A stretch of DNA of 64,000 nt from Shimia aestuarii (GCF_022814865.1 NZ_JAKVRD010000006.1:155751-219750); one strand, 5' to 3'; positions 53,097 through 62,621 are shown, counted from the first letter of the stretch. Translations and numbers: made by a program. The notes: generated by a model from the letters alone, not told the origin.

Positions 53097-55883
53097 CTAG
53101 CCTTTAGACCACCAGCCACGGCGTTTCGGCTTGGGCTTGGCCGGCGGTGTCGGCTCTTCTGCAACCTCCACCTCATCGGCCTCCAGCGCTTCAGGCGCCT
53201 CCACGGCGGCGTCTTCCGGCGCCTCTTCGGCCGGCTCTTCAACCACGGGTTCAACCGGCGCAGCCTCTGCCTCGGCGGGCTCCTCCGCAACCGGCGCGGC
53301 CTCTATTGGCTCCTCGGCCATTGGCGCGGCCTCGGTGGCGTTGCTCGGCATCTCCTCGGAGGTGTCGGTGCTGTCGGTCTCGCTTGTGGCGTCCCCGGTG
53401 TCTTTGCCGGTCTCTGCATCGGCTTCAGCAGTGTCGCCAGCTTCCTGCGATCCATTCTCTTCGCCGTTCTGATCGTCAGACTTGCGACGGCTGCGGCTGC
53501 GCGAACGGCGGCGACGGCGCTTCTTCGGCTTCTGTTCGCCCTCGTCTGTCGACGGGGTTTCCACAGTCTCCTGCGCGACCTCTGCCTCTTCCTCGCTGTC
53601 AATCTCGCTCATCAATGCGGCATCGGCAGACACCACAGGCGCGCTTGCCTCGGAGACGGAACGGGTCGCGGTCTTGAACTTCTCAAGCGAGAAATCGGGC
53701 GACACAAGATGCGCATCCCCTTCAATCCGCACCGAAAGCCCATAGCGCGCTTCGATCTGCGCCACGTGCTCGCGTTTTTGGTTCATGATATAATTGGCGA
53801 TATCAACCGGGCATTTGACCAGAACCTCGCGGCTGCGACGGCGTGTGCCCTCTTCCTCAATCTGGCGCAGGATCGACAGCGCAAGGTTGTCGTCCGACCG
53901 GATCAGGCCGGTGCCATGGCAATGCGGACAGGGCTGGGTTGTGGCTTCGATCATGCCGGGGCGCAGACGCTGACGGCTCATCTCCATCAGACCAAAGCCC
54001 GAAATCCGCCCCACCTGAATGCGGGCGCGATCGGTCTTGAGCTTGTCTTTCATGCGCTTTTCGACGGCGGCGTTGTTCTTGCGCTCGTCCATGTCGATAA
54101 AGTCGATGACGATCAGGCCCGCAAGGTCACGCAGGCGCAGCTGACGTGCGACTTCTTCCGCCGCTTCAAGGTTGGTCTTGAGCGCGGTTTCCTCGATCGA
54201 GCCTTCCTTGGTCGCCCGGCCAGAGTTCACGTCGATGGCAACAAGCGCCTCGGTGACACCGATGACGATATAGCCGCCCGACTTGAGCTGTACGGTCGGG
54301 TTGAACATCGAGCTGAGATAGCTCTCGACCTGATAGCGCGCGAAAAGCGGCAGCGCGTCATGGTAGTTCTTCACGTTCTTGGCGTGGGACGGCATGATCA
54401 TCTTCATGAAGTCCTTGGCGATGCGGTAGCCGCGCTCGCCCTCGACCAGAACCTCGTCGATCTCGCGGCTATAAAGATCGCGGATCGAGCGTTTGATAAG
54501 GTCGCCTTCCTCGTAGATCTTCGCAGGTGCGATCGACTTGAGCGTCAGCTCGCGGATCTGCTCCCACATGCGCTGAAGATATTCGTAGTCGCGCTTGATC
54601 TCGGTTTTGGTGCGCTTGGCGCCCGCGGTGCGCACGATCAGACCCGCGCCCTTCGGCACGTCCAGCTCGCCCGCGATCTCCTTGAGCTTCTTGCGATCCG
54701 CCGCGTTGGTGATCTTGCGGGAAATCCCGCCGCCGCGCGCCGTGTTCGGCATGAGCACACAGTAGCGGCCCGCCAGCGAAAGATAGGTCGTCAGCGCAGC
54801 ACCCTTGTTGCCACGCTCTTCCTTGACCACCTGCACCAGCATGATCTGGCGCACCTTGATGACCTCTTGGATCTTATAACGACGCGGGCGCGGTTTGCGC
54901 GGCGGACGCAGTTCCTCGTGGTCATCATCATCGGCGACGGACTCGATGGTTTCGTCCTTCTCGGCCGCGTCCGACTTGCGCGACTTCGACCGAGAGCTGG
55001 TCTTGCGCGACGTGGTTTTCTTCTTCGGCTTCTTGTCTTCGCCCTCGTCCTCAGACACGGCGTCCGGTGCAGTCTCGCCAGCGTCTTCCGCCTGGGCGGC
55101 TTCTGCCGGGGTGTCCTCTGCCGGGGCTTCTGCTGCGCGCTCGGTGTCCTCACCAGTCTCAGGATCGCGCGTCGCAAGTGCGTCTTCGCCTTCGGTCGAC
55201 ATCGCCATGGTCTTGCCAGTGTCGTTGTCGTCCTCAGCATCCCCGTCGGCAGTGCCCTCGTCGGACGCTTCCTCAACAGGAGCGTCTTCCGCGGCCGCCT
55301 CGACGGTCTCTTCCAAAGCGTCTTCGGTGGCCTCGACCGCCTCTTCGGGCTCCTCGACCGGCGTGTCTTTCACGAAATCGACCGGCGCGTGCCCTTCGAG
55401 CGTGTCTTCGCCCGCATCTTCGCCAAGGTCAATGGTCTCCATCCCTTCGATGGTCTCGGTCGTGTCAGCCGCCACCTCGGGCTTGGCCGTCTCGTCCTTA
55501 TCCTTCGACCGCGACCGCGACCGGCTGCGCGACCGCGAGGAGCGCGAGGGTTTCTTGGTCTCTTCTTCCTCGTCGCGGGCCTTCATGGCTTCTGCATAGG
55601 CGTGCTCTTCTTCGAGAAGCGCCTCACGATCCGCGACCGGGATCTGGTAGTAATCGGGATGAATCTCGGAGAACGCGAGGAACCCGTGCCGGTTTCCGCC
55701 GTAATCCACGAAGGCCGCCTGAAGCGACGGCTCAACCCGTGTTACTTTTGCGAGATAGATGTTTCCTGCAAGCTGGCGCTTGTTTTCGGATTCAAAGTCG
55801 AACTCCTCAACCTTGTTTCCGTCGACCACCACGACGCGGGTTTCCTCCGCGTGGGTGGCATCGATGAGCATTTTCTTTGCCAT
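53097..55883 (-). CDS. rne: ribonuclease E with long acidic S1 insertion
   Basis: RNase E is the main endonuclease of mRNA decay and rRNA processing. The 928-residue product starts at ATG 55883 (MAKKMLIDATHAEETRVVVV). The S1 domain (YLAKVTRVEPSLQAAFVDYGGNRHGFLAF) is split by an insertion of about 240 residues (roughly 92-334) that is Glu/Asp/Ala-rich with an SR-dipeptide stretch (113-128). Catalytic aspartates lie in VAIDVNSGR and IDFIDMDERKN, and the zinc link is CPHCHGTG. The C-terminal third is again Ser-Arg/Glu-rich and ends RRGWWSKG; it probably scaffolds degradosome partners. Such insertions occur in alphaproteobacterial RNase E. No strong ribosome site is seen; the leader is long. Confidence 0.95.
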   Translation of the reverse strand: MAKKMLIDATHAEETRVVVVDGNKVEEFDFESENKRQLAGNIYLAKVTRVEPSLQAAFVDYGGNRHGFLAFSEIHPDYYQIPVADREALLEEEHAYAEAMKARDEEEETKKPSRSSRSRSRSRSRSKDKDETAKPEVAADTTETIEGMETIDLGEDAGEDTLEGHAPVDFVKDTPVEEPEEAVEATEDALEETVEAAAEDAPVEEASDEGTADGDAEDDNDTGKTMAMSTEGEDALATRDPETGEDTERAAEAPAEDTPAEAAQAEDAGETAPDAVSEDEGEDKKPKKKTTSRKTSSRSKSRKSDAAEKDETIESVADDDDHEELRPPRKPRPRRYKIQEVIKVRQIMLVQVVKEERGNKGAALTTYLSLAGRYCVLMPNTARGGGISRKITNAADRKKLKEIAGELDVPKGAGLIVRTAGAKRTKTEIKRDYEYLQRMWEQIRELTLKSIAPAKIYEEGDLIKRSIRDLYSREIDEVLVEGERGYRIAKDFMKMIMPSHAKNVKNYHDALPLFARYQVESYLSSMFNPTVQLKSGGYIVIGVTEALVAIDVNSGRATKEGSIEETALKTNLEAAEEVARQLRLRDLAGLIVIDFIDMDERKNNAAVEKRMKDKLKTDRARIQVGRISGFGLMEMSRQRLRPGMIEATTQPCPHCHGTGLIRSDDNLALSILRQIEEEGTRRRSREVLVKCPVDIANYIMNQKREHVAQIEARYGLSVRIEGDAHLVSPDFSLEKFKTATRSVSEASAPVVSADAALMSEIDSEEEAEVAQETVETPSTDEGEQKPKKRRRRRSRSRSRRKSDDQNGEENGSQEAGDTAEADAETGKDTGDATSETDSTDTSEEMPSNATEAAPMAEEPIEAAPVAEEPAEAEAAPVEPVVEEPAEEAPEDAAVEAPEALEADEVEVAEEPTPPAKPKPKRRGWWSKG

Positions 55884-56507
55884 GTAAGATGTCTTTCGGC
55901 ACCAGACAGCGCGCCACCTCCCCTTCGGGAAAGGTGTCGGTCGGTCGGGTGATATCTTGAGGCGAGCGGTTCGGCGCAGGCGGCGGTCGCAAGCGCACCA
56001 TGGGCAAAAGCCCCTGTGCCTGCGTTTCTTCGTGCCTGTGCGCGTTGCATCGCGTTTCTTCTCCGGCGCATGAGACGGACCGTGCCATCCTTGCGCCCAT
56101 TTGTATCCCGCGAGCCCTGTCGAGGGTGTCGGGACGGTTCGTGCCGAGGTTTTGTCATTCCATGCGGCGGTATCGGTCTGTGCTGCAAGAGGTGCTTTGC
56201 CGATCGTCGTCCTATGCGTCGACCCCAGAAGCTCCAACTCCCGCATACAGCGAATCTTTGTCACGCGGTTTCCGAATGCGCCCATAGGCGACAAGACGGA
56301 CCTGCGTCCCTATATCAGTAGTGATGCATGGGCGGTTAGACAACACGCAAATTGATCGAAAGGTCATTTTCGCCCCTCCAAAGGGCAAATCATGTCCCCA
56401 AAAGGCACATTTAGACCAAACTTCCACCAAAGCGGGCCCCGTCTCGCGCGGCCCACGTCAAAGGGTGTCCTTGCAAAAAGCCTGTCAAACGGCGCCTCTC
56501 TTTGCCC
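55884..56507 (-). other. 624-base gap: long rne leader region
   Basis: No convincing gene occupies this stretch. Several short open frames on both strands overlap each other and lack ribosome sites. The likely content is the rne promoter and leader. An extended -10 (TGATATAGG, 56309-56317, minus strand) would give a leader of about 410 bases, comparable to the long autoregulatory rne leader of E. coli. The rne frame itself stays open upstream to 56294, but this part is Arg/Cys-rich, unlike any RNase E N-terminus. Confidence 0.4.
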
Positions 56508-57842
56508 CTAGAGGTAGTCCGCCCGCTGCAATCCGTACTTGGCCATCTTCTCGTTGAGCGTCCGGCGCGGCAGGCACAATTCCTCCATCACCGCCGCGAT
56601 CGAGCCCTTGTGGCGGCGCATCGTGTTGTCGATGAGCATCCGCTCGAACGCTTCGACATATTCCTTGAGCGGCTTGCCCTCGGTGGTCATCAGCGGCTGC
56701 ATTTCCTCGTGATCGTTCATCAGAAGCGAGGCAATCGTGCCCTCGCCCCGCCGGCTCTGAAGCACAGCGCGTTCGGCAAGATTGATGAGCTGACGCACGT
56801 TCCCCGGCCACGGCGCTTGCAAAAGCTGCGCCGCCTCCTGCGCGCTGACCTTCGGCGCGTCACACCCGTAGTCATCCGCAAACTGCTCTGAGAGCCGCGT
56901 GAACAGAGTCAGGATATCCTCGCCCCGTTGCCGCAGCGGCGGCACGGTGATCTTCAAGGCGGCAAGGCGATAGAACAGATCAGGTCGAAGCGCATCTTCG
57001 CAGGTCCGGTCCTGCTCTTGCATGTTGGAAATGGCGATGATCCGGGTTTCGGCAGGCGCGCCTTGTTCGTTGATCACATTGAGTAATTTCGCCTGAAGTG
57101 CGTCCGAGAGCGTCTCCACATCTTCCAACACAAGCGTCCCGCCGCGTGCTTCCTCAACCGCGGGCAACTGGCTGTCTTCTGGCTGCATCGGCCCGAAAAG
57201 CCGCCGCGACAAGGCCTCTTCCTCATAGGCGCCACAGCTTATCAGGACGAATTTCTTCCCGGCCCGGCTGCCCACCGCATGAAGCGCGTGCGCCACCAGC
57301 GTCTTGCCGGTGCCGGTCTCCCCATCAATGAGCACATGGCCATCCGCCTGCCCAAGGTCGAGGATATCCTCCTTGAGACGCTCCATCACCGGGCTGGCGC
57401 CAATGAGTTTCTTCATCAACTGCCCGCCATCGGACAATTCCCGGCGCAGCGCGCGGGCATCAAGCGTCATCCGCCGCGCATTGGTCGCTTTCTTGGCAAG
57501 CTGGCTCATCCGGTCGGGGTTGAACGGTTTCTCAAGGAAATCATACGCCCCCACGCGCATCGCCTCGACGGCCATCGGCACGTCGCCATGGCCGGTGATC
57601 ATGATCACTGGAAGCGCCGAGTCCGCGCCCATGAGCTTTTTCAGGAACTGCATCCCGTCCATGCCCGGCATACGAATATCCGAAATGACAATCCCCGGAT
57701 ACTCTGGCCCAAGCGCCTTGAGCGCGTCTTCCGCGCTGGCGAATGTCTCGGTGTCATACCCCGAAAGCGCAAGCCATTGGCTGATTGACTGGCGCATATC
57801 CTGTTCATCATCGACGATCGCGATCTTCATACCCTGGGCCAT
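56508..57842 (-). CDS. dctD: DctD-type response regulator without GAFTGA motif
   Basis: The 444-residue regulator has a receiver (phospho-Asp D55, VISDIRMPG; KPF lysine near 106), an AAA+ domain (Walker A GETGTGKT, 174-181) and a Fis-type DNA-binding C-terminus (RHKGSIAAVMEELCLPRRTLNEKMAKYGL). In sigma-54 activators LFG is followed by the GAFTGA loop; here residues 216-236 run LFGPMQPEDSQLPAVEEA straight to GGTLVLEDVET, so the loop is absent. Walker B has ED in place of DE. The arginine finger region RPDLFYRL remains. It may therefore not activate sigma-54 polymerase, as known for Rhodobacter capsulatus NtrC. It lies 8 bases after the kinase gene. Confidence 0.85.
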   Translation of the reverse strand: MAQGMKIAIVDDEQDMRQSISQWLALSGYDTETFASAEDALKALGPEYPGIVISDIRMPGMDGMQFLKKLMGADSALPVIMITGHGDVPMAVEAMRVGAYDFLEKPFNPDRMSQLAKKATNARRMTLDARALRRELSDGGQLMKKLIGASPVMERLKEDILDLGQADGHVLIDGETGTGKTLVAHALHAVGSRAGKKFVLISCGAYEEEALSRRLFGPMQPEDSQLPAVEEARGGTLVLEDVETLSDALQAKLLNVINEQGAPAETRIIAISNMQEQDRTCEDALRPDLFYRLAALKITVPPLRQRGEDILTLFTRLSEQFADDYGCDAPKVSAQEAAQLLQAPWPGNVRQLINLAERAVLQSRRGEGTIASLLMNDHEEMQPLMTTEGKPLKEYVEAFERMLIDNTMRRHKGSIAAVMEELCLPRRTLNEKMAKYGLQRADYL

Positions 57843-57850
57843 TGTTATTG

Positions 57851-59608
57851 TTACTCCGCTGCCTCGATATCTTCACTCAAGATAGGAAGCTGCACTTCGA
57901 ATACAGCCCCCCCATCCTGACCATTGCGCGCCGAAAGCCGACCGCCGAGGTCGCTGACGATCCCCGAGGAGATCGCGAGCCCGAGACCGACGCCATCGCC
58001 GGGCTGCTTGGTGGTAAAGAACGGTTCGAACAGATCATCGAGGTTCTCAATCCCCGGACCATTGTCGCGCACCGTGAGTGTCGCTGTCTCGCCCGCGGCG
58101 AGGATGATCTCGATTTCCGGATCGGTGACGCTTTCCGTCGCATCAAGCGCGTTGCGCAACAGGTTGATGATCACCTGTTCAAGCCGCACCCGATCCCCCA
58201 TCACCCGCACATCGTCATCCGGCACGATCCGGCTGATACGCACATGGCGTTGTTTGAGCTGCGGCTCCATCATCGACAGGGCCGAGGCCAGTGCCTCGTT
58301 GAGCGCCACAGGCGCGAAATCATCGCCGCCTTTGCGCGCATAGGACTTGAGCTGCTTGGTGATCGAGCCCATCCGCTCAATCAGATCGTCGATCCTCTGG
58401 AACGACGAAAGCGCCTCTTCCGGCCGGTTGCGACGCACAAGAAGACGCGCGCCCGCAAGATAGGTCTTCATCGCCGCGAGCGGCTGATTCAACTCATGGC
58501 TGACCGCCGCCGACATCTCGCCAAGCGCCGCAAGCTTCGAGCTTTGCGCCAGCGATTGTTCGGCCACGGCAAGGCTCTCCTGCATCCGCTCCCGCTCGGC
58601 GATTTCCCGCTGAAGCCGCAGGTTCAGCGCCCGCAGGCCTGCCGATTCCTGTTGGAAAATCGCCATGCGAAGCGCGGTCTTGCGGCTCAGGAGATAGAAG
58701 GCCAGCGCCACAAGGATCGCAAACCCCATGATCTCGAGCGCCAGAACCGCGTTCACCTTCTCGCGCACGCTGGTGTAGGTCGTGAAAGACGTCATCCGCC
58801 AGCCGCGGAAGGGAATCCGCGCATCCTCGCGCATCACGCCCTCGCCCTGGATATAGGCATCCGCCGGGATTTGCGTCCAATCCGTGGTCGCCTGAAGGGC
58901 GCGCTCAATGGCCCCCTCTGCGGGCTGTCGCGCCAAGGCCTCCGCCTCCGTCAGCCCACGCCAGCGTGGTTCGGTCGCAAGGATAATGACGCCCTCGCTA
59001 TTGGTCACGAAAAGAGCGTCCGAAATACCGGCCCAGGCGCGCTCGAACTGTTGCAGGTCGACCAGAACGGCAATCACGCCAAGCGCCTGCCCCTGCGCCT
59101 CAATCCGGCGCGCATAAGTGAACTGAAACGCGCCGCTTTGCCCACGTTCCAAGGAGAAAACCGTTACGTTCGACCGCATCGCCGTCAAATAGAATTCTGC
59201 GTCACGGTAGTTGCGACCGATCTCCGTGCGCTCGGTCGAGGCCACAGCCCGCCCATCCGCGTCCAGCATCACGAAAGACGCGGCCCCGATCTCTTCCACA
59301 TAGGAAATAAGCCGCGCCGTCGACTGCGAGAAATCGCCCGTATCGAGCGCAGTGATAAGCGCCGGATCCTTGGCAAGAAGCTGCGGCACGATGGCGTTGC
59401 GGCGCAGCTCGGCCATGAGGTTGCCCGAGTAGAGCGCAAGGCGCAATTCAGCCCGGTTGCGGGTATTGGCTGTGAACCGATCTGTCAGAAAGGAGTTGGT
59501 GATCCAGATGGTCACGGACGCCGCGACCAACAGCACCACAAGCGCCACGCGCGCGCGCCATCCCGGCGCACGTCCCGGCTCGTTCGAAGGGGGCGGCATG
59601 GCATCCAT
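57851..59608 (-). CDS. dctB: DctB-type sensor histidine kinase
   Basis: The predicted 585-residue inner-membrane kinase has one helix near residues 18-38 and a periplasmic dCache-type sensing region (SFVMLDADGRAVASTERTEIG, FYLTAMRSNVTVFSLERG, ALFVTNSEGVIILATEP). A second helix lies near 300 (VLALEIMGFAILVALAFYLL), followed by a coiled coil. The H box is MSAAVSHELNQPLAAMKTYL, the N box NLLRNALDATESV and the G boxes VRDNGPGIENL and GDGVGLGLAI. This matches DctB, which senses C4-dicarboxylates, but no dct transporter is in view, so the ligand is inferred only. The start may be ATG 59608 or 59599. Confidence 0.85.
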   Translation of the reverse strand: MDAMPPPSNEPGRAPGWRARVALVVLLVAASVTIWITNSFLTDRFTANTRNRAELRLALYSGNLMAELRRNAIVPQLLAKDPALITALDTGDFSQSTARLISYVEEIGAASFVMLDADGRAVASTERTEIGRNYRDAEFYLTAMRSNVTVFSLERGQSGAFQFTYARRIEAQGQALGVIAVLVDLQQFERAWAGISDALFVTNSEGVIILATEPRWRGLTEAEALARQPAEGAIERALQATTDWTQIPADAYIQGEGVMREDARIPFRGWRMTSFTTYTSVREKVNAVLALEIMGFAILVALAFYLLSRKTALRMAIFQQESAGLRALNLRLQREIAERERMQESLAVAEQSLAQSSKLAALGEMSAAVSHELNQPLAAMKTYLAGARLLVRRNRPEEALSSFQRIDDLIERMGSITKQLKSYARKGGDDFAPVALNEALASALSMMEPQLKQRHVRISRIVPDDDVRVMGDRVRLEQVIINLLRNALDATESVTDPEIEIILAAGETATLTVRDNGPGIENLDDLFEPFFTTKQPGDGVGLGLAISSGIVSDLGGRLSARNGQDGGAVFEVQLPILSEDIEAAE

Positions 59609-59645
59609 GACGCCCAGATTACGACGCCCCGCTTGGGGCCTCAAG

Positions 59646-60314
59646 TCACGCCGTGGCGAGTTGGTCCATGAGCGAGCGGAACATTGCCACCCCATCGGTG
59701 CCGCCATGGCCATCATCCGCCGCCCGTTCCGGGTGCGGCATCATGCCAAGAACGCGACGGTTCTTGGAAATCACGCCCGCGATATCGGCGACCGACCCGT
59801 TGGGGTTGTCGGTATAGGTAAAGGCGATGCGCCCCTCATCCTTCAACTGCGCAAGCTTTTCGTCGGTGACGAAATAATTGCCGTCATGGTGTGCAATCGG
59901 AATATCGATCTCTTGGCCGACCTCATAGCCCGCCGTGAAGGGCGTTTCCGCGTTCTCGACCCGAAGGCCCACGGTCTTGCAGATATACTTCAGCCCCGCA
60001 TTGCGGCGCAGCGCGCCCGGCAGGATCCCGGTCTCTGTCAGGATCTGGAACCCGTTACACACGCCAAGCGCATAGCCGCCGCGCTCGGTATGAGCGATGA
60101 GCGATTTGCAGATCGGCGAATTGGCCGCGATCGCGCCACAGCGCAGATAGTCGCCAAAGGAAAAGCCGCCCGGCACCCCCACGATATCAAGCCCCTCGGG
60201 AAGCTCCGTGTCCTTGTGCCAGACCATAGTGACATCCGCACCCGCGCGCTCAAGCGCCACGGCAAGGTCACGGTCACAGTTGGAACCGGGAAAAACGATA
60301 ACGGCAGCACGCAT
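59646..60314 (-). CDS. purQ: phosphoribosylformylglycinamidine synthase subunit PurQ
   Basis: PurQ is the glutaminase subunit of FGAM synthase, which works with PurS and PurL in purine synthesis. The 222-residue product has the class I amidotransferase triad: nucleophile cysteine in [11 protein letters not shown], and His/Glu in [11 protein letters not shown]. The start [16 protein letters not shown] and [17 protein letters not shown] are family-specific. It is separated from purS by an alcohol dehydrogenase gene, 12 bases upstream. The downstream neighbour is dctB, whose start is about 37 bases beyond the purQ stop. Confidence 0.97.
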   Translation of the reverse strand: MRAAVIVFPGSNCDRDLAVALERAGADVTMVWHKDTELPEGLDIVGVPGGFSFGDYLRCGAIAANSPICKSLIAHTERGGYALGVCNGFQILTETGILPGALRRNAGLKYICKTVGLRVENAETPFTAGYEVGQEIDIPIAHHDGNYFVTDEKLAQLKDEGRIAFTYTDNPNGSVADIAGVISKNRRVLGMMPHPERAADDGHGGTDGVAMFRSLMDQLATA

Positions 60315-60326
60315 CTTGGCTTACTC

Positions 60327-61370
60327 CTAGGTCTCGAAATCAGTGATCACCGCCACGCCCGGAGGCGCGGGGCGGTCAAACGCGGCAAGCTCATCGCTCG
60401 CCTGTGAAAGGGCAATCCGGCGGGTCACAAGCGGCGCAAGGTCCACATGTCCCCCGGACAGAAGGTTAAGAAGCGATGGATAGCGCCAACTTGGCATGCC
60501 GCGCGTCCCCATCACGTTAAGCTGCCCGGAATAAAGCACATCCATCGGCAGGGTCATACTGGCATGATCGCCCGCAGGCATGCCGATCTGCACCATCCGG
60601 CCAAGCTTGCGCAAGCTGCGCATCGCGGTTTTCGTCGTCGCTTCGACGCCAAGCGCCTCGACGGCCACATGCGCGCCGCCGCCGGTGATCTCGCGGATCG
60701 CCTCGGCCGCATCGCCCGTCGCGGCGTTGACAACCGCATCCGCGCCCATCTCGCGCGCATACGTCAGCTTGTCCTCGACCACATCAACCACCACGACCCG
60801 CGCGCCAAGCGCCCGGCCCAGCATCAGCGCCGAAATCCCGACACCACCACCGCCGATCACGGCCAGCCATTCGCCCGGCTTCAACTCGGCCCGCCCGACA
60901 AGCGCCTGCCACGCCGTGGTGACACGGCATCCCAAGGCGGCCGCGATCTCCGGCGCCATCGTCTCGGGCAGCGCGGTCAGGTTCGCATCCGCGTGGGCCA
61001 CGGCCACATATTCCGCGAACGCCCCATCGCAGGTAAAGCCCGGCAAGACCTGATCGGCACAGATCGTCTGATGCCCCGCCGCGCAATCCGGGCATTGCCC
61101 ACAGGCAAGGATAAACGGCGCAATGACCCGGTCGCCCACGGCCCACCGCGTCACGCCCGCACCCACCGCGACAACCTCGCCGCAATATTCATGCCCCGGC
61201 ACCATCGGCAGCCGCACATCCGGGTCCGCGCCCGTCCAGCTATGCCAGTCCGACCGGCACACGCCACAGGCCAACACGCGCAGCACGACACCCCCCGCCA
61301 TCGGCGTCGGGTCCGGCAATGTGGTCACCTCGAGAGGGGCTCGGAACCCTGTGAGATGGGCCGCGCGCAT
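60327..61370 (-). CDS. zinc-dependent alcohol dehydrogenase (MDR family) inside the purine operon
   Basis: The 347-residue medium-chain dehydrogenase has the catalytic zinc residues in ACGVCRSDWHSW and GHEYCGEVVAVG. The structural zinc cysteines are in CGQCPDCAAGHQTIC and the NAD loop is AVIGGGGVGISALMLG. The acid after strand 2 is VVDVVED, an aspartate favouring NAD+ over NADP+. The substrate is unknown; the pattern resembles secondary-alcohol and threonine/sorbitol dehydrogenase relatives. Its ATG is three bases after the purS stop and its end is 12 bases before purQ, so it is in the same transcript, which is not expected for a purine operon. Confidence 0.88.
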   Translation of the reverse strand: MRAAHLTGFRAPLEVTTLPDPTPMAGGVVLRVLACGVCRSDWHSWTGADPDVRLPMVPGHEYCGEVVAVGAGVTRWAVGDRVIAPFILACGQCPDCAAGHQTICADQVLPGFTCDGAFAEYVAVAHADANLTALPETMAPEIAAALGCRVTTAWQALVGRAELKPGEWLAVIGGGGVGISALMLGRALGARVVVVDVVEDKLTYAREMGADAVVNAATGDAAEAIREITGGGAHVAVEALGVEATTKTAMRSLRKLGRMVQIGMPAGDHASMTLPMDVLYSGQLNVMGTRGMPSWRYPSLLNLLSGGHVDLAPLVTRRIALSQASDELAAFDRPAPPGVAVITDFET

Positions 61371-61373
61371 GGC

Positions 61374-61604
61374 TTAGCCAAGCTCGATCTTGTAGCTTTC
61401 GATCACCGTATTCGCGAGGAGCTTTTCGCACATCTCGGTCACGGTCGCCTCGGTGGTGCCCTCGGCCAGGTCCAGCTCGATCACCTTGCCCTGGCGCACC
61501 CCCTCGACCCCGTCAAAGCCGAGCGAACCAAGCGCGTGACGCACCGCTTCGCCCTGCGGATCGAGAACCCCGTTTTTCAGCATCACATAGACACGCGCTT
61601 TCAT
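61374..61604 (-). CDS. purS: phosphoribosylformylglycinamidine synthase subunit PurS
   Basis: PurS is the small subunit that bridges PurL and PurQ in three-part FGAM synthase. The 76-residue product (MKARVYVMLKNGVLDPQGEAVRHALGSLGF) shows the family pattern VRQGKVIELDLAEG and MCEKLLANTVIESYKIE. ATG 61604 follows GGAGAGAAG. It lies 93 bases after purC, a gap containing a partial dispersed repeat. Confidence 0.96.
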   Translation of the reverse strand: MKARVYVMLKNGVLDPQGEAVRHALGSLGFDGVEGVRQGKVIELDLAEGTTEATVTEMCEKLLANTVIESYKIELG

Positions 61605-61642
61605 CTGTCTTCTCTCCGGTCTGGCCAATCCCGAAGCCCCGG

Positions 61643-61676
61643 CTTCATCTTGGCAATAATACTCAAAATCCCCCGC
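61643..61676. repeat. partial dispersed intergenic repeat, copy 3
   Basis: CTTCATCTTGGCAATAATACTC followed by an A-rich run and CCCCCGCC resembles the left half of the copy at 52941-52980. It lies between purC and purS. Similarity is only partial. Confidence 0.3.
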
Positions 61677-61697
61677 CCGAACCTCGGGCGCACGGGC

Positions 61698-62462
61698 TTA
61701 GTTGACGAGCGTCGGCTTCGATCCGCTGCCGCCGGTGCCCTTGGGCATAACACCAAGGCGCCGCGCCACTTCTGCATAGGCATCGGTCAGATTGCCAAGA
61801 TCGCGGCGGAACACGTCCTTGTCGAGCTTACGGCCCGTCTCCATGTCCCAAAGCCGGCAGCTATCGGGGCTGATCTCATCGGCCACCACGAGGCGTTGAA
61901 AATCACCCTCATAGATGCGGCCAATCTCGATCTTAAAGTCGATGAGCTTGATGCCGACGCCATACATCACGCCCGACATATAGTCATTGACGCGCAGGGC
62001 GAGGCCGAGAATGTCGTCCATGTCCTGCTGACTGGCCCAGCCAAAGGCCGCGATATGCTCTTCCGAGACCAGCGGATCGCCAAGCGCATCATCCTTGTAG
62101 CAATATTCGACGATCGGGCGCGGCAGTTGCGTGCCCTCCTCGATCCCGAGGCGCTTGGAAAGCGACCCGGCGGCGAAATTGCGCACGATCACCTCAAGCG
62201 GGATGATCTCGCAGGAACGCACAAGCTGTTCGCGCATGTTGAGGCGCTTGAGGAAGTGGGTCGGTACACCGATCTGGTTGAGACCGGTCATGAAATACTC
62301 GCTCAGGCGGTTGTTGAGCGCGCCCTTGCCGTCGATCACGTCCTTCTTTTCCGCGTTGAACGCGGTGGCGTCATCCTTGAAGTACTGAATGATCGTACCC
62401 GGCTCCGGCCCCTCGAAAAGAACCTTGGCCTTGCCCTCGTAAATCTTCTTGCCACGCGCCAT
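61698..62462 (-). CDS. purC: phosphoribosylaminoimidazole-succinocarboxamide synthase
   Basis: PurC (SAICAR synthetase) joins CAIR with aspartate in purine synthesis. The 254-residue product starts [22 protein letters not shown]. It shows [33 protein letters not shown], and [12 protein letters not shown] with the metal-binding [13 protein letters not shown]. Length is normal. It is the first gene of purC-purS-adh-purQ. ATG 62462 gives the family N-terminus; the frame is open upstream without support. Confidence 0.97.
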   Translation of the reverse strand: MARGKKIYEGKAKVLFEGPEPGTIIQYFKDDATAFNAEKKDVIDGKGALNNRLSEYFMTGLNQIGVPTHFLKRLNMREQLVRSCEIIPLEVIVRNFAAGSLSKRLGIEEGTQLPRPIVEYCYKDDALGDPLVSEEHIAAFGWASQQDMDDILGLALRVNDYMSGVMYGVGIKLIDFKIEIGRIYEGDFQRLVVADEISPDSCRLWDMETGRKLDKDVFRRDLGNLTDAYAEVARRLGVMPKGTGGSGSKPTLVN

Positions 62463-62621
62463 CTGGGATCGCTTTCTGTTGCTGCGGGGCCGACTCCCCA
62501 CTTGTCAGCGCCCTCTTAATCCATGGCTGTCATTGTCGCAAGCACAGCCAACCTCTTGCAGCGATACACAGACCTGTGCAAGAAGGACGCAACGCCAACA
62601 TTTGCAAAGGGATTGATGCGG

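Noticed and set aside
53709..55952. Very long open frame on the plus strand opposite rne (over 740 codons)
   Set aside because: It mirrors the low-complexity GC-rich codons of rne, has no ribosome site, and its product has no recognisable motif.
55884..56294. In-frame N-terminal extension of RNase E
   Set aside because: The residues are Arg/Cys/Pro-rich and unlike RNase E, which normally starts with the (A)KKMLIDATH segment. Kept only as a caveat in the leader finding.
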